Assembly (NCBI GenBank): GCA_916700875.1
Contig: CAKAKS010000032.1
Span: 4,751,001-4,815,000 of the forward strand
DNA length: 64,000 nucleotides
Source of the DNA: Sebastes aleutianus
Lineage: Eukaryota; Chordata; Actinopteri; Perciformes; Sebastidae
Reading direction: 5' to 3'
Both the position numbers and the translations under genes were made by a program. Positions 36,266-48,957 of this stretch are shown here, piece by piece (the first letter of the stretch is position 1; every line of letters begins with the position of its first letter). Under the pieces are notes generated by a model, which saw only the letters and a list, made by a program, of their open reading frames with translations, did no database searches and was not told the origin of the DNA.

Positions 36266-37137
36266 CCCCTCCCCCCTCCACAGCCATTTTCACTGACTCT
36301 CTCCCTTCAGCCCCTTCCCTTGTGCTTCTGTCTACTTCAGCCGTCCTCCATCAGCCAGCCTTTGCTCAGATTACATTCTTCTCCGTGCAGAGGGGGCTGA
36401 CCATTTACCCTTTTATTCTTCATTCCCTCTCTCCATTCATCTTCCATCCAGATGCTATTGATTCACAGCTATACTCACCATAGAGATGCACAGAGGATCA
36501 CACTAAATCATATACAGTAACACTTTGGGTGTAACCAGCCTGATTGGCTGAAATGTAAAACAATATGCATCAAGTTTTTCCACCAGCAGCCCCTAGATAC
36601 TGCAATGCTCATTACAACCCACACAATGACTGGGAGACGATATAAACACCATTGTAATGATTTAGCTATTTTAAGAGCCTCATTAGTATTCAGTATTGGG
36701 GCTAAAATAAATAACGTTACATTTAAAATATAACGTTACGTTACATTTAAAATATTATAAAATTATTAGAATGAAAAGATTCATCCCCTCATGGGCGGAT
36801 GTCTTGCACAGGGCACCAAAATGTCCGGAAATGGCCCTGTTTACATGGCTCATAAGTAAGTCCTAAAAACACCAACAATTACAAGCTAAATAGAGTGATG
36901 TTATCATCAGGTTTTATCCTCTATTTTCAAATTTCACTTCATATTCTCAGAATACTGTTTTATATTTTGTGTGTGTATGTGTGTGTGTGAGAGCGGCTTC
37001 AGTTATCTTCTACATCTCCTGCTTCGTAGTGTCTTTTCTTTTTTGCCATCTGAGCACCAGAGGCCATCATGCAGCCGGTGTGAGATCGTAATGCACTCAC
37101 TGGGGCGCGTAATAACTTATTTGGTGTGTGTCCACGC

Positions 37138-37140
<3 letters not shown>

Positions 37141-37181
<41 letters not shown>
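37141..37181. repeat. TG dinucleotide repeat
   Basis: About twenty units. Confidence 0.95.
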
Positions 37182-37182
<1 letters not shown>

Positions 37183-37660
37183 TATTACAGAATGCTGGCT
37201 ACATGACTGTATTGATCCACATCAACATCATCCGATGCAAAGCTGCTTTATGTGGCGTGTGTTGATGTTTGGAACTGGTCCAGCTCTGCTGTCTGGCTCC
37301 TTGTTTCTGCCTTTCCACCAAAAGGAAATTAAACAACAATCCTCAACACAAACTCTATTATATTCCTAGATATTATCAACACAATAATGTGTTTTTCTAC
37401 TAAATGACATGACCACCTAGTGCTCCCTTGTATTATGGGTGCTATGTCTTGGTAAATGGATAGTTAATTAAAATGAGTTAATAGTTATTTTACTGTTAAC
37501 AAACAATTACATCATAATTAATAATGTTTAGTGATGCTATCATTTATATTATATCATTATGAAATAATTTCTAAATTCTATATATTGTGCCGTAGCTGAT
37601 AAGAGATGATAACAAGTACATGCTGATTACATTAGTAAAGTATTTATTAACATGTATTTA

Positions 37661-38093
37661 TTGTTGCACACATTATAACATTTGATATACCATATTAAGT
37701 ATTTGTTAATGATTACCAAATGATGTGTAAACCTTTAAGAAATTGTTTTTAAAACATCTATAAACATTACATATAGATGGACCAGACACCAATTATTTAA
37801 CATTAACAAAGTATTAACTATCTATCTAAATAATGTTTATAGACGCTTTACAAAGTATTTATCAACCGTTTACCAAGGTATTATAATCGTCAGTTGTAAC
37901 TTTATGATAGCCATCCAAATAATGTTTAAATAGACGGTTTACAAATCAATTATTAACCATAAATTAAGTGTTCCAAATATCTGTTCCATCTATCTCCGTA
38001 ATTTTTATAGATGTTTTACAAACAATGTCTTAAATGTTTACAAATCATTAACAAATACTTAAAGTATATAAAATGTTATAATATGTGCAACAA
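37661..38093. mobile_element. 433-bp fold-back element
   Basis: It starts TTGTTGCACACATTATAACA and ends in the inverse, TGTTATAATATGTGCAACAA. The two halves are inverted copies over nearly the whole length (AAGTATTTGTTAATGATT, AACATCTATAAA, ATAATGTTTATAGACG). It could form one long stem. It has no coding content and no obvious target duplication. Confidence 0.85.
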
Positions 38094-38792
38094 TGAGTGG
38101 AGGTCATAGTTATGTACTTCATCATCACTGCTAATACTTAACAGATTTTTGTTTTTTTTGTGTCTTACCCCCTGCTGCCCTTCACCTTTGCTATCATCAT
38201 GAACCTGGAAGTGAAAGGATGAGGGAATTAATGAAATACTGCTCGTGCCAGAAGATGAGAAAGGAGCTGGCAAATCCAAATTAGCTGGTTATGAAATTTT
38301 ATTCCAGAGGACAGCTGCTTGGCAGCGACTCTGCCAGCTTCTGTGGGTTTAGTGACCTGTAGCTCTGACAAAAAGGAATCATTTTCATCTGAGGGGAGAG
38401 ACAGAGAATCAGCATCTTGTCATTTATGTTTTTTTTCCTCTCTTGTCATTAGTTTATGATTGCACTACTTAACCTCTGTGTCTCTATAATACGCACAATT
38501 ATTTAATGAATAAAAAACAATGTTCCGAGAACCACATCTTTGTTGGGACACATGCCACATGATCTTTGGAGTCCTTAAGGTGTGAAAATGCACCATGACA
38601 AATATGGAGAGCTTTTTTTTGGTCTCTTTCTTCTCCACCTCTTCCAGAGGTCATCTCTCCCCAGCCCGCTCTCAGCTGTAGCCTGCTCAGCAGCTATAGC
38701 TTACACAGAACTTTTCTGCCTTTTAAAGATTCCTGCTTAGCTCAGTACGCACTGCTAACCCAGATTTAACAAGTTTAGAATATCTTTCAAAT

Positions 38793-39050
38793 AGGGATGT
38801 CACGGTACCAGAAATCTAGTAGTCGATACCAATACCAGTGAATTTACACAATTCTCGATACCAATTCGATACCACGGTAAAAAAAAAACTAAAAAATAAT
38901 AAATCCCATGTAATTCAACACACACTCCTTTATTAAAACATTTGAACATTACAAAAGACAGAGGCATGTAGCCTTTAAGTAATAAATAAAAAAGAAACAT
39001 CTATTAACATTGCAAAACAGAACAGTGGCATGTAGCCTTCAAATATTTAA
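38793..39050 (-). repeat. Probable end of a dispersed DNA element
   Basis: AGGGATGTCACGGTACCAGAA, the CGATACC repeats and the nearby duplicated AACATTACAAAAGACAGAGG / AACATTGCAAAACAGAACAG resemble a common fish element start. The other end was not found. Confidence 0.4.
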
Positions 39051-40526
39051 AACAAACAATATTGTCTGGATGTCTGTTTTTGAGGTGCTTTGCTAAATTG
39101 GAAGTATTTCCTCTTTTGGAAAGAAAAGTACGACGGCACCGTTACTGCACCGCATTCTGTTTTTTGCGAATCTATTATTACTCCTTGTAAATCCGCCTCG
39201 AACGCAAAGTACTTCCATACCCGCCTCTTGCTATTTGTTTTCTCAACGAGTTGAGGCGGAGGTAGCGCTGCAGCAGCTGCCATCTTTCACGTCTCATGTT
39301 GTTGTTTTTTTCCGTGCTGTTACAGCGTTCTTCTTCTTCCTTCATTTCACGGCAGATGAGAACACTTATAAGCGTATACTGCCCCCATTAGATCCATTAA
39401 ATGGGAATATTAGTGGAATATGCAGCCTCATTTCTCATGTAAACAGTTTAATAGGAATATTGTTTTTTTTGGAAGAAGGGCAAAAACAGTAATATTTTGT
39501 ACATGTGAACGTAGTCACTTATTGCGGACAGTGCACACATGGCCGCAGAGGAGATGGCCCAAGTATTGGTACAGACCATTAACTGCTATTTCATTTCCTG
39601 CTATGCCTTTGACGGGGCTTTCCGGTGATTTGGGAAAAAAACAAAGCATGGATCACAACTGAAGCAGCAGAAATGGAGATATCCTGACTTTTAGGTCCTA
39701 ATGAGTCAAGCTCCAAAAAACACCGGATACTGCAATCTCCTCCTAAATACTTTAACATTACTTATATGTGGAGCTGTAATCTACAAAGGGATGAAATAGG
39801 CAGCCATTTTGTGCCTTTCCAGAATGTCCACTTCCTATACTCTGGCTTTGCTCGAGCCCTCTTCTTTGATGGTGTGGGCGAACGGCTCCATTCGATACGC
39901 TGGTGTGCAGTTGAAGGCGTACATGCTGCATTACTTGTGTCTCACTCGCTTCTAATTTACAGTCCCCACTCTGAGAGAATCCAGCAATCACATTCATATT
40001 CAACACGGCCCACGATAATGCTCCCCTCACTCTGCTGCTCCCTCCAGCATGCTCACCACTGCTCTCTCTCTCAATCTCTTTATTAACAATATAGCCCAAT
40101 TCCCTTCTGCAAACTAACCTGTTTTCCTCCGAGAGACAGAGAGAGACAGACATAGATGTTGGGGTTGTTCAGATATAGAAATAGAAATACGATCATTCCC
40201 TTGCTATCTCCCTATTGAATAAGGCCAACAGATGGCCCACCCAGGAGTTCCTAAAGGCTCTCACCTAAGCTTATGCCAGATCACCCCTCCATCATGTGTG
40301 TGCATCTTCATTTGTGTATTATCTATTTTATACGTTGTGTGCATCTTCTTGCTTTCTGGGAACATGGTGACATCACAACAACACAGTCTGACAGGTCAAG
40401 AAACACGAGTAGTCATAAAATCCCCAGGTTTGTCAATGAAGTTATTTGGAAGAGAAAAACAAAGGTGAACAGTAAAAAGATGACCCAAACAGTCTGTTGT
40501 AGACATCCATCACAGTTAATGGTTAG

Positions 40527-41016
40527 TCTTTGACCTTGAATGGTTAAGGTTAGGCATTGACCTCGAACGGTTAAGGTTAGGCATTGACCTCGAATGGTTA
40601 ACGTTAGGCATTGACCTTGAATGGTTAACGTTAGGCATTGACCTCGAATGGTTAATGTTATGCATTGACCTTGAATGGTTAACGTTTAGGCATTGACCTT
40701 GAATGGTTAATGTTAGGCATTGACTTCGAATGGTTAAGGTTAGGCATTGACCTCGAATGATGATCGTTAGGCATTGACCTCAAATGGTTAAGGTTAAGCA
40801 TTGACCTTGAATGGTTAAGGTTTGGCATTGACCTCGAATGGTTAATGTTAGGCATTGACCTCGAATGGTTAATGTTAGGCATTGACCTTGAATGGTTAAC
40901 GGTAGGAATTGACCTCAAATGATTAATGTTAGGCATTGACCTTGAATGGTTAACGTTAGGCATTGACCTTGAATGGTTAACGTTTGGCACTGACCTTGAA
41001 TGGTTAATGTTAGGAT
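40527..41016. repeat. 27-bp minisatellite, 18 units
   Basis: The unit is CATTGACCTCGAATGGTTAAGGTTAGG with variation mainly at CTCGAA/CTTGAA/CTCAAA and GGT/CGT/TGT; one unit is 28 bp. Nine units contain TGACCTTGA and six TGACCTCGA. A 27-bp period keeps one reverse frame open for 103 codons (MPNVNHSRS repeats), an artefact of the period being a multiple of three. There are no unique spacers, so this is not CRISPR. Confidence 0.95.
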
Positions 41017-41994
41017 GAGTCAGGCAGTGAGTCTCGCTGTGAGCTGAGTTTTTGAAAATTTCGCAATTTGTGGGTTACCTTCTAAACCTGACCACAGACC
41101 CATTTCCTGCTTCAACATTGACCTACTGTACTCACCGTAGCTGTCCTAGCTGTATGTTCTCATGTTTGGCAAAACATATTTATACCCTTTGTCTAAGCTT
41201 TGTTGAATTCCCATTTATTAAAATAAAAACAACGTAATGATCACCCTACCCTGTCAGGATGCTGTGAAATGTATGATTGTGATATATGATATTGATGTTT
41301 GCTCAAATGGATGCTGTTTATGAGTTGAACCATGTTCTCCTTCAAATAAAATTATCATAATCAGCCACTGGAATAGAGCTGAACGTAGACACAAAATGGC
41401 CACTCCACACACTGATTTATCATAGTCAACGATGCAGAAATCTGCAAGAAAATCCACAACATCATAAATCATGATGTCACTCAGTTATGTATGAGCCAAT
41501 GACTTATTTATTGCAGATTCATATTCACACTATAACCATTAACCTGGTGCCACTGAGGCCTGTCATAATATTAATGATTTATACAAAACAATCCATATTA
41601 TTCCTTTGTCAGAGATTTTTTACTAATTTATCATACAACTCTAATATCTGAGGTGATGTAGATTTCTAAAGTGAGTATTTGAAATAGCACAAACACGCAC
41701 AATCGGGAAATGTTGGCCAACTGTGAGGAAGTCTGCTGATAAAATGACAAAGAAAATAAGAAATGTTTGAGGAAAGATCAAATATACATTCCTTAAATTT
41801 TCACAGTCAAAATATTTAGCTGGATTACAGACACATTTTAAATATACCAGTGCACTGACAAAACACTGTATAAAGACCCTCTGGGAAAGTTCTTGAAACT
41901 GATTAACCAAACCAGAATATTTAAATAAAATAAGAATTGCAAAATTTTAGAGCAAATGTCATAATTTATAGCAAATTCTGTTGAAACGTTGGAG

Positions 41995-42174
41995 ACAAGG
42001 CACAAATGACATTCTTTGGCAGCTGGAACCAGGCGGCAACTTCCGGTTCTGAAAAGTGAAGCCAATTGTGAAGTGTCTTAAACTTGCATTCTTTCTACCA
42101 GCCAGCAGGGGGCGACTCCTCTAGTTGTATAAAAGTCTATGAGAAAATGAGCCTACTTCTCACTTGATTTATTA
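41995..42174 (+). repeat. Left half of an interrupted dispersed repeat
   Basis: ACTTCCGGTTCTGAAAAGTG, CAGCAGGGGGCGACTCCTCT and CTATGAGAAAATGAGCCTAC belong to a widespread fish repeat. It is cut at TTA by the element at 42175 and resumes at 42785. Confidence 0.75.
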
Positions 42175-42784
42175 GCTCCGCCAAGGCCGAAGGCCTAGGA
42201 AGGAGGTTATGTTTTCACCGGTGTTGGTTTGTTGGTTTGTTGGTTTGCTGGTTTGTTTGTTTGTTTGTCCGTTAGAAGGATTACTCCAAAAGTCCGTGAT
42301 GGATTTGAATTAAAGTTTTTGAAGGGGTGGATAGTAGCACAATGAACAATCCCTTACATTTTGGTGGCGATCCGGATCATGATCCGGATTCAGGTATATT
42401 TTTAAGAATTCCGATCAGCCTGAGCATTGTAACCACAGGGTATAACACATGCGCAGTGTAGCTGATGGCGCAGTGTAGCTGATGACGCGTTGATGACACG
42501 TGACCCCGCCTCTTTCCTTCTTCTTTGAGCAGAGAGATACGTGTGTGGCCGTCCGCGGTGAGAAAGAACAAAGCGGTAGATGACGGGATGAGAGACAATG
42601 TAGTGTAAGATTATACAGACATAACAAGGCTGCTGAATGAGAGAGGCATCCGCCGATACGTTACACGGAAACACACCGTGTTAATAATAAGCCGAACACC
42701 TCACGGTACCGCCAGCTGTGAGCTGTGATCTGTTTTTAAAGTCACGCCTTGGCGGAGGTCTGCGCTCTCCGAGTGCAATTCTAG
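42175..42784 (+). mobile_element. 610-bp insertion with 3-bp TTA duplication
   Basis: TTA is present on both sides (42172-42174, 42785-42787). The ends are GCTCCGCCAAGGCCGAAGGC and GTGCAATTCTAG, with CTCCGCCAAGG inverted near the right end as CCTTGGCGGAGG. The inverted relative is at 15461. A 3-bp duplication suggests PIF/Harbinger; the CTAG end after a GGAG...CTCC hairpin would also suit a Helitron. Non-coding. Confidence 0.8.
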
Positions 42785-43015
42785 TTACCTTAGTAAACAT
42801 TGTAAACATGAGTTTATGGTCTCAATCGCTAGTTTCAAGTCTTCTTCAATACAGCATGATGTTCATTTAGAAAATGATGGTCTCCTTTAGAGTCAAATAG
42901 ACCATAAAGCAGGGGATGCTTTAGGGCGTTGTTACCTTGTTATTGACAGGTCGCTACCACGGCGTTGTGCGGTCTGGGAGTGGTCTGTGTTTTCATCTTA
43001 GAACTTTAACCCTTG
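42785..43015 (+). repeat. Right half of the interrupted dispersed repeat
   Basis: It continues ACCTTAGTAAACATTGTAAA, CTCAATCGCTAGTTTCAAG and GCAGGGGATGCTTTAGGGC from the left half. Related sequence may reach 43180 (CCAATGGGTGACGTCACAG). Confidence 0.75.
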
Positions 43016-43180
43016 AATAAAGTGTGTTCTCAGTTCATGAAAGTAAATTGAACTTCTGGTTCCAAAAAAAAACAAAAAACAAGATGGTGATGACCAAATA
43101 CCAAACTCGAGGCTTTAAAACCATAGTCCACAAACCAATGGGTGACGTCACAGTGACTACGTCCACTTCATACATACAGT

Positions 43181-45164
43181 TTATATGCCTGGAACATACA
43201 GCGTCTCCATACCTCTCAAATATAAGGGAGATTTACTGAGGTCATAACTTTTCCTGATGCCTCTTCTCCTTCTGACATTTTTATGGATGACCCCTTGCAG
43301 GACTTATCCAAGCTCATTCATCAAATGCAGGCCTCGAATGGAACCGCTTATGGATGCCATTAAAACCATTAGGGGCTAATAACAATCTCCTCACTTCAGT
43401 CATAAAGAAGTTCTATTCATTTTCAATTCATTACCATTCCATATTTCAGCAATCTCTCTAGGGGACTGTAATCTTGTGTTTCTGGATATCACCAATTCAT
43501 CATATAAAAACAGAAGTATTATAGTCACATATAGTATGTTTGATACAGGTGTTGATAGAGCATAACAAAATAATTTGATTTGATTTTTTATTTCTGGTAA
43601 AATTCTGCCTTTCCTCAGCTTTTCTGTTGCTGTGTGTCCGTCATCTGAAGCAGGGCAGTGTTCTTATTCCAGCCCTGGAGGTAAACTTCCTCATGGATGA
43701 ACTAGCGCGGTTCCTCTTGCACACAGATCATTTTCGTGTGTACTTGGAGAGAGAGGCAGGGATGCTCTCCATGTTGGAAACAAGCTGCAGTTTGACTTTG
43801 CAAGCCCAAAAGGCATTTACTTTGAGAGGAAAAAATGTATTTATTGTCCTGCAACTACAACATATATTATGTACGGAGATAGATTTGTCTCAATAGAAAA
43901 TATAAAACTTATGTGCAAATGCACAAACAAACTCCGCAAACAGAAAAAAGATATAGGTGAATATTGTTAAATTAATTTTCAAATAAATGAAAAGCGTTTT
44001 GAATATCTTCCTAACATTTACAGCTTTCAAACAGGCATTTGTAAAATTCACTTGTATCATCAGCCATTTTTGGATAGCATGTGATCGCCTGGAGGCGTGG
44101 AGGAAGTGAAAACTATTATCAGAAGAGTAACTCTTGTGACTCTCACTCGCATTGGGCTCACTTCTATAGTCAATTAAAATAGTGGAAATAAACTATTCCC
44201 CAATTTTTCTGGGGACCCCCTGGAACTCCCTCAAGGATCACACTTTTTTATACATTTCTGCTCGAGTGTTAAGGGCACAAGTTGTGGGCAACTTTCAGGG
44301 GCCAATAGACGGTGGACTTGCACTGCTTCTTCAGTTGGCAGTTATCTAGCCATTGAGGCACACAGCCTCGTGTAGCAACTCATAACTGTGCATAACGTCA
44401 TAAGTGAGCATAATGTAATAATTTAAATGTGTATTTCAGGCATCTAACTAAAACAAAACCCATTAAAAAAAACATTGACTTCTCAAATAAGGGCTAAATG
44501 GTAACTCATCTCTGAGTTTTAGGACTCATTCCTGTAGCACTCTATACCTCAGCTATAGGTGTGTGATGCAACTATGTCATGGCAGGTGTATTGCTCAGGA
44601 CCCAAGGAAGCGCAGTGTCGAGTGTGAAGTTGTTTGTATGAGCGGTTCTGGAGAAAACTGCAAGCAACAACACCACAGGCCGACATTCAGCCTGTTTCAA
44701 TGGGCACTGCACTAGTTACTTCAATTCCAACAGCCCAACAAACGGATATTAACAGACTACTTACTGAACCATCCAGGGGGCCAGACAACAGTTACCTATT
44801 GCTTACCCTGTGACCCAAGCACTCTGCATGTTACTCTGAGCGCTGAAGACTACTCATGGCGAGTACATGGTCTTTTGTATAGCTACATCTGAACCTAAAA
44901 AAGGACAGCTAAGGCTGGCTAGAGTTAGGTCTGAAGTTCCATTTTGGTTTTCAGTTGACAAAATACCCAGATTCCCTAAACGCTAATGCTAACAAATCTC
45001 TATCTCTTTAGACAACATTTTGGTACCAATTTTAGACAGCATAAACGTTCTCTCTTATGACAGTTTTTTCAAGCTCCCAGACAAAAGCTCCAGATCAGAG
45101 GCAAATCCATGTTGGCTCAGCGCCATGTGTGGACACATTCCAGATCTCTATCTTCCAAAAATCC
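43181..45164. other. Unassigned non-coding DNA
   Basis: An 89-codon frame at 43627-43896 (+) lacks a domain. No repeat family was matched within the window. Confidence 0.35.
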
Positions 45165-45440
45165 AGCCTGTTCTCCTTCTCAGGGCGTACAATGGCGACA
45201 CGGCCGTCACGGCCATCGGCGTGTGATACCGCCGCACAAGGCACCCTTTAGTGGCAGTATGAGATGCATTTGAGGCTTTCTGCAACTGCAATGTAAACCC
45301 ATCCGCACAGTAAACGCACAGAGAAAGTGCGCCAGGAATGACTGTGGTGACGTAGTTCAAACAGCAAAGAACACACTAAGGGCGAGCGGGAGGGGAGGTG
45401 AATGGAGCCAATAAACACAAGGCTTTCATCCAGGAGGGAG
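45165..45440 (+). repeat. Dispersed element, drifted copy
   Basis: CCAGCCTGTTCTC, GTGTGATACCGCC, GCACAAGGCACCC, CACAGTAAACGCACAGAG, GGTGACGTAGTTCAA and CACAAGGCTTTCATCCAGGA match 54485-54730. Confidence 0.75.
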
Positions 45441-46779
45441 AAAAAAGCATGTACACCCGTCTTGCGTGTGTTTTCATGACAAAACGTAGTTTGGAGACCT
45501 CAATGACTTAAAGAGTCACGATTACAAGACAGGAAGTAGTTTTAACAATACAGTGATTTGACAACTTCTGAAAATGTGTAGTGTGAACAGTCAACAAAGG
45601 TGATAAAATATCTAGATTGAATCTTTCGGTAAATCTAGTTACGTGCAAAAGCTAAACCTATATTAGTTTTGATTAGAGGTTTGAAAGGATTCCGATTTGA
45701 TAAGTAAATTCAATTCTGGATTTGGATTCACTCAAATGCCATCAAACCCCAATCTCCTCTAGCTAATCATTCTCCTTTCTGTACTGTGGGACCAACACTT
45801 AACTAACAACTTTAACCAACAACTTTCTGAATGGAATATAAACTTAACAGTATGATTCTGTAAATGTTGAATGATGTAAAGAGACGAACAGTTTCATCAG
45901 GAGTGGTTAAGGTCTGACTCTGTGCCCAGAGGCCCTGGGACTTTTTTGTTAAGACTCAAAACTATCTTGCATTATATCTTTTTAGTGGCCTGTATTAATT
46001 CTGTTTAGTCTAGAGGATTTTGGTTTCTAGGTTTTTAGGTTTTCTGTTATATTCCTTGTTTCATTTGTTTAGTGTTTCACTCGTTTTTTTTCCCCCTTGT
46101 GATAGTTTTTCTCCCAGTGTATTGTGTTTCTAGTTTATTTATTGGGACCTAACCTTGTGGATTGGCTTTTCTGTGAACTGCAAGACCAGCTGCATTTTTG
46201 TATTACCTGTTTTTTTTATTATTATTATTAAGTGCAAAGAGAGATAACAGGTGAGGCAAGACAAAAAAACAGACAGTACATTGGGTAACATGATGGTAAC
46301 GGTAACAGCAAAGTAATAATCTGGGGTTGCTCCTTTGATTACTGGTGTGTGTGTGGGTGAGAAGATGTACGTCAGTTTGTTATGTGGTATCCACTGTGTG
46401 TGTGTGAGAGTGTGTGCGTGCAGGTGTGAATGTGTGTGTAGGTGTGAGTACAGAGGAGAAATTAGTGGTGGTAATGGGCCCAGAGAGAGAAAGAGAGAGA
46501 AAAAAATAATAATAAATGAATAAAGATAAAGTTGGGTGGGAGGGAGAGGGGGTATCAACTGAAATAACCCAGTACCAAGTAGTATTGAAAGTTCTCCAGG
46601 CAAATGATACCTGCAATCAATTATTTTTGTGCCAAGATCAAGAAAATAATTACTATTTGCCAGAGCATGTGAGCAAAATGGAGTGCGAGCGAGCGGGGAG
46701 TGTAAGGATTTTGGATGGAGAGCAGAGCGGATTCATTTTATTTTAAATTTTTTACCTCATAGCGGTCTCAGTTTTAAAG

Positions 46780-47510
46780 TTAGAAACCTAATGAATCCAT
46801 CGGTACCAACCATGTCATAGTAGCTTTTAGAGAAGGAGGTTAAAGGGACTGCTTGTAAGAATCAGAAATTGGTTGTAACAGCGACACCTTTGGCCGTTAA
46901 CTCAGCGAAAGTCAGTGTCCTGTTGCTCGCCCTCGCCCGTGTGCACGCGCTACCTGAATGTGAGCGAGCATCCGTCAAAACAGTGAGGCGACACACATCA
47001 GCTAAAACCACAATATCACTCTATATTTCACCTGCTTGGCAGTAATGTTAGCTGACCAGACGAAGGTCTCTCCATGAATCAATGCTGATCCTAGTGTTGG
47101 CTTTTCCTGCCTCAGCCTCCCGACCGCGGCCGGAGGGCGAGCTGAGCGAGCGAGAACGAGCTCGCTGTGTGAGTGAAGACAAGCAGGCAGAGGAGCAGAG
47201 GAGCAGAGTACAGCAGAGATTCCGGCCCTGGAGACCAAAGCTACGGTCTCCCCCGCGTCCTCTGACCGTGGCCAACACTGTTTTGCAAGACGGGCTTCAC
47301 TACATACAACTTTGAGGTTTTGGTGCTTCCGTGTAGTTTGTGTTGGAGTCTTGTCTGAACAGCGTAGCCACACGCAAGCGTGCATGGGACACCGACCCGG
47401 ATTGATTTATACGTGTAAGAAGTTACAAACAGTCCCTTTAAATAACGCTCCAAACTTACACTAAATTCTGGTGAGGAAAAACTATCAAAAGCTGTCCTTC
47501 CTGCATTTGC
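46780..47510 (+). mobile_element. hAT-family fragment split by a TTAA element
   Basis: CTAATGAATCCATCGGTACC and AACCATGTCATAGTAGCTT on the left, and AATAACGCTCCAAACTTACA and CTAAATTCTGG on the right, match 62985-63030 and 63357-63400 of the complete hAT element. The 46840-47441 element sits between them. Confidence 0.8.
46840..47441 (-). mobile_element. TTAA-flanked DNA element, second family, copy 3 (inverted)
   Basis: Both TTAA flanks are intact. The ends AGGGACTGCTTGTAAG and GTTACAAACAGTCCCT are near-perfect inverted repeats. The interior matches 31140-31858 in reverse, without its middle 200 bp. The 127-codon reverse frame is not a gene. Confidence 0.9.
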
Positions 47511-48840
47511 TAGCTTCAACTGTGTTACTTTTAGTCTGGATTATGTGTTTAACTTCTTGGTCTGTGTCTAATATTTTAGTCTGCTCTTGGTTTGTGAAAC
47601 ATGCCGCTCTGCTCACAGTAAACTTGTTCATGTTGCAAACCTAGCCCCTTTCATGTGAACGCGCTCATATCCAGCTAGAGATAGAGTTGATAACCAATGG
47701 CCACTTAGCGTGATCGCGACTGTTAGGGTTAGTGAAGCCAGATAATGAGAAGATACCCTGGGTATGTTGAACAGCCAATGAAGACACAGCTTATTCACTA
47801 AGTGTATTTCCCAGTTTATAATGTATTAAAGAGCTGATTGGAGAAGGACTGGAAGAGTGCTTTGTTAAAATAAAAAAAAAAAACATTCCTGGTAATTAAT
47901 AATTGATCACTGTCCTATCATTGGAGGTGTTTTTGGAAGTGAGGCCAGCTGCAATGTCAGATTGTCATGGCGACAGTGAGATAAGATGTCAGGGTGTTGT
48001 TAGAAGGAATGTGGAAGCTCTCCCCCGGGGAGCTTTTCCGAGATACGTTACGCTTCTGATTGAAATCTAAAATTTCTATACCGCTGATTAACCAAGGGCA
48101 AACCAACTAGATTTAGATTTAGATCACCGCGGGACACTCGTCTGTCACTTTGACCCATCATGTCATGTCTATTTGCTCATTTGCAATGTGAGTAATAAGA
48201 AAAGGCAGAGCTGGTGAGAGCATGAGGTTGACTCTAAGTGAGATAATTATCAATTCATTTTCCTATTTGACTTTACAGAAGAACGCATTAAAGCATATCT
48301 TCTCCCTCATCACGTTAGACTGGTTTATGTTGTGTTGGATGATGAGTCTTCTCCCCCCCCCAAGCCCTTTGTGTTGTGGGCGTGGGGCTTTGTTGCACTC
48401 ATGCAGATCCTCTTGGTGTCTTGGTGGCTGATGGATTGTGTGCTCTGCTGTGGCTGAGCCCACAGTCTTAAACGACAGTGAGTTAATTGAAGATGATCTC
48501 ACAGATAACGACTCCTGACTGGTCCATTTTTCTGCGTTATCCCTTTTTCCTCTCTTTCTTTCAGCACTTCCCCTTTCCTCTCCTGTATTTCTTTTTTATC
48601 AAGATCACAAATACAGTCAGTACACCCTATCCTGGCTTCCCTCTTCGCTTCTTCTCTCTGTCATCACGCAAGCATAACCGCTGTGTCACACGCTGGCTAT
48701 TTGACAGGAAATGGCAAATTCACTGGCAAGATTAGGCCTTCTGATGTTGTTAGATGATAGCTATCTGCGAGCTCCCTTTTACTTTTTTTATTGCCTGCAT
48801 TCCTCTCTGGACAGGGTCGCTCTGTTTATTTGTCAGAATT

Positions 48841-48860
48841 CTTATATATATATATATATT
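48841..48860. repeat. TA dinucleotide repeat
   Basis: About ten TA units. Confidence 0.9.
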
Positions 48861-48957
48861 ACTTGATTCATGCTTATTTTTTATTCTATTCAATTTTATT
48901 TATAGCGCATAATCATAACAGAAGGCGGCACTTTTCAACATTTTCTCTCCATCTCTC

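Noticed and set aside
35995..36483. 162-codon frame as a gene
   Set aside because: The Pro/Ser-rich sequence comes from pyrimidine-rich DNA; the more likely signal is a small non-coding element.
17377..37181. TG/AC runs as Z-DNA regulatory sites
   Set aside because: Such microsatellites are common throughout fish DNA and nothing local supports function.
40679..40990. 103-codon reverse frame of MPNxNHSRS repeats as a repeat protein
   Set aside because: It is fully explained by a 27-bp minisatellite whose period is divisible by three, and one 28-bp unit breaks the frame.
40527..41016. CRISPR array
   Set aside because: The units are contiguous with no unique spacers, in a vertebrate genome.
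43627..43896. 89-codon frame as an exon
   Set aside because: It begins after a possible acceptor region but has no domain, no donor-bounded end and no similarity I can recall.
47002..47385. 127-codon reverse frame as a gene
   Set aside because: It lies wholly within a multi-copy TTAA element whose other copies do not keep the frame.
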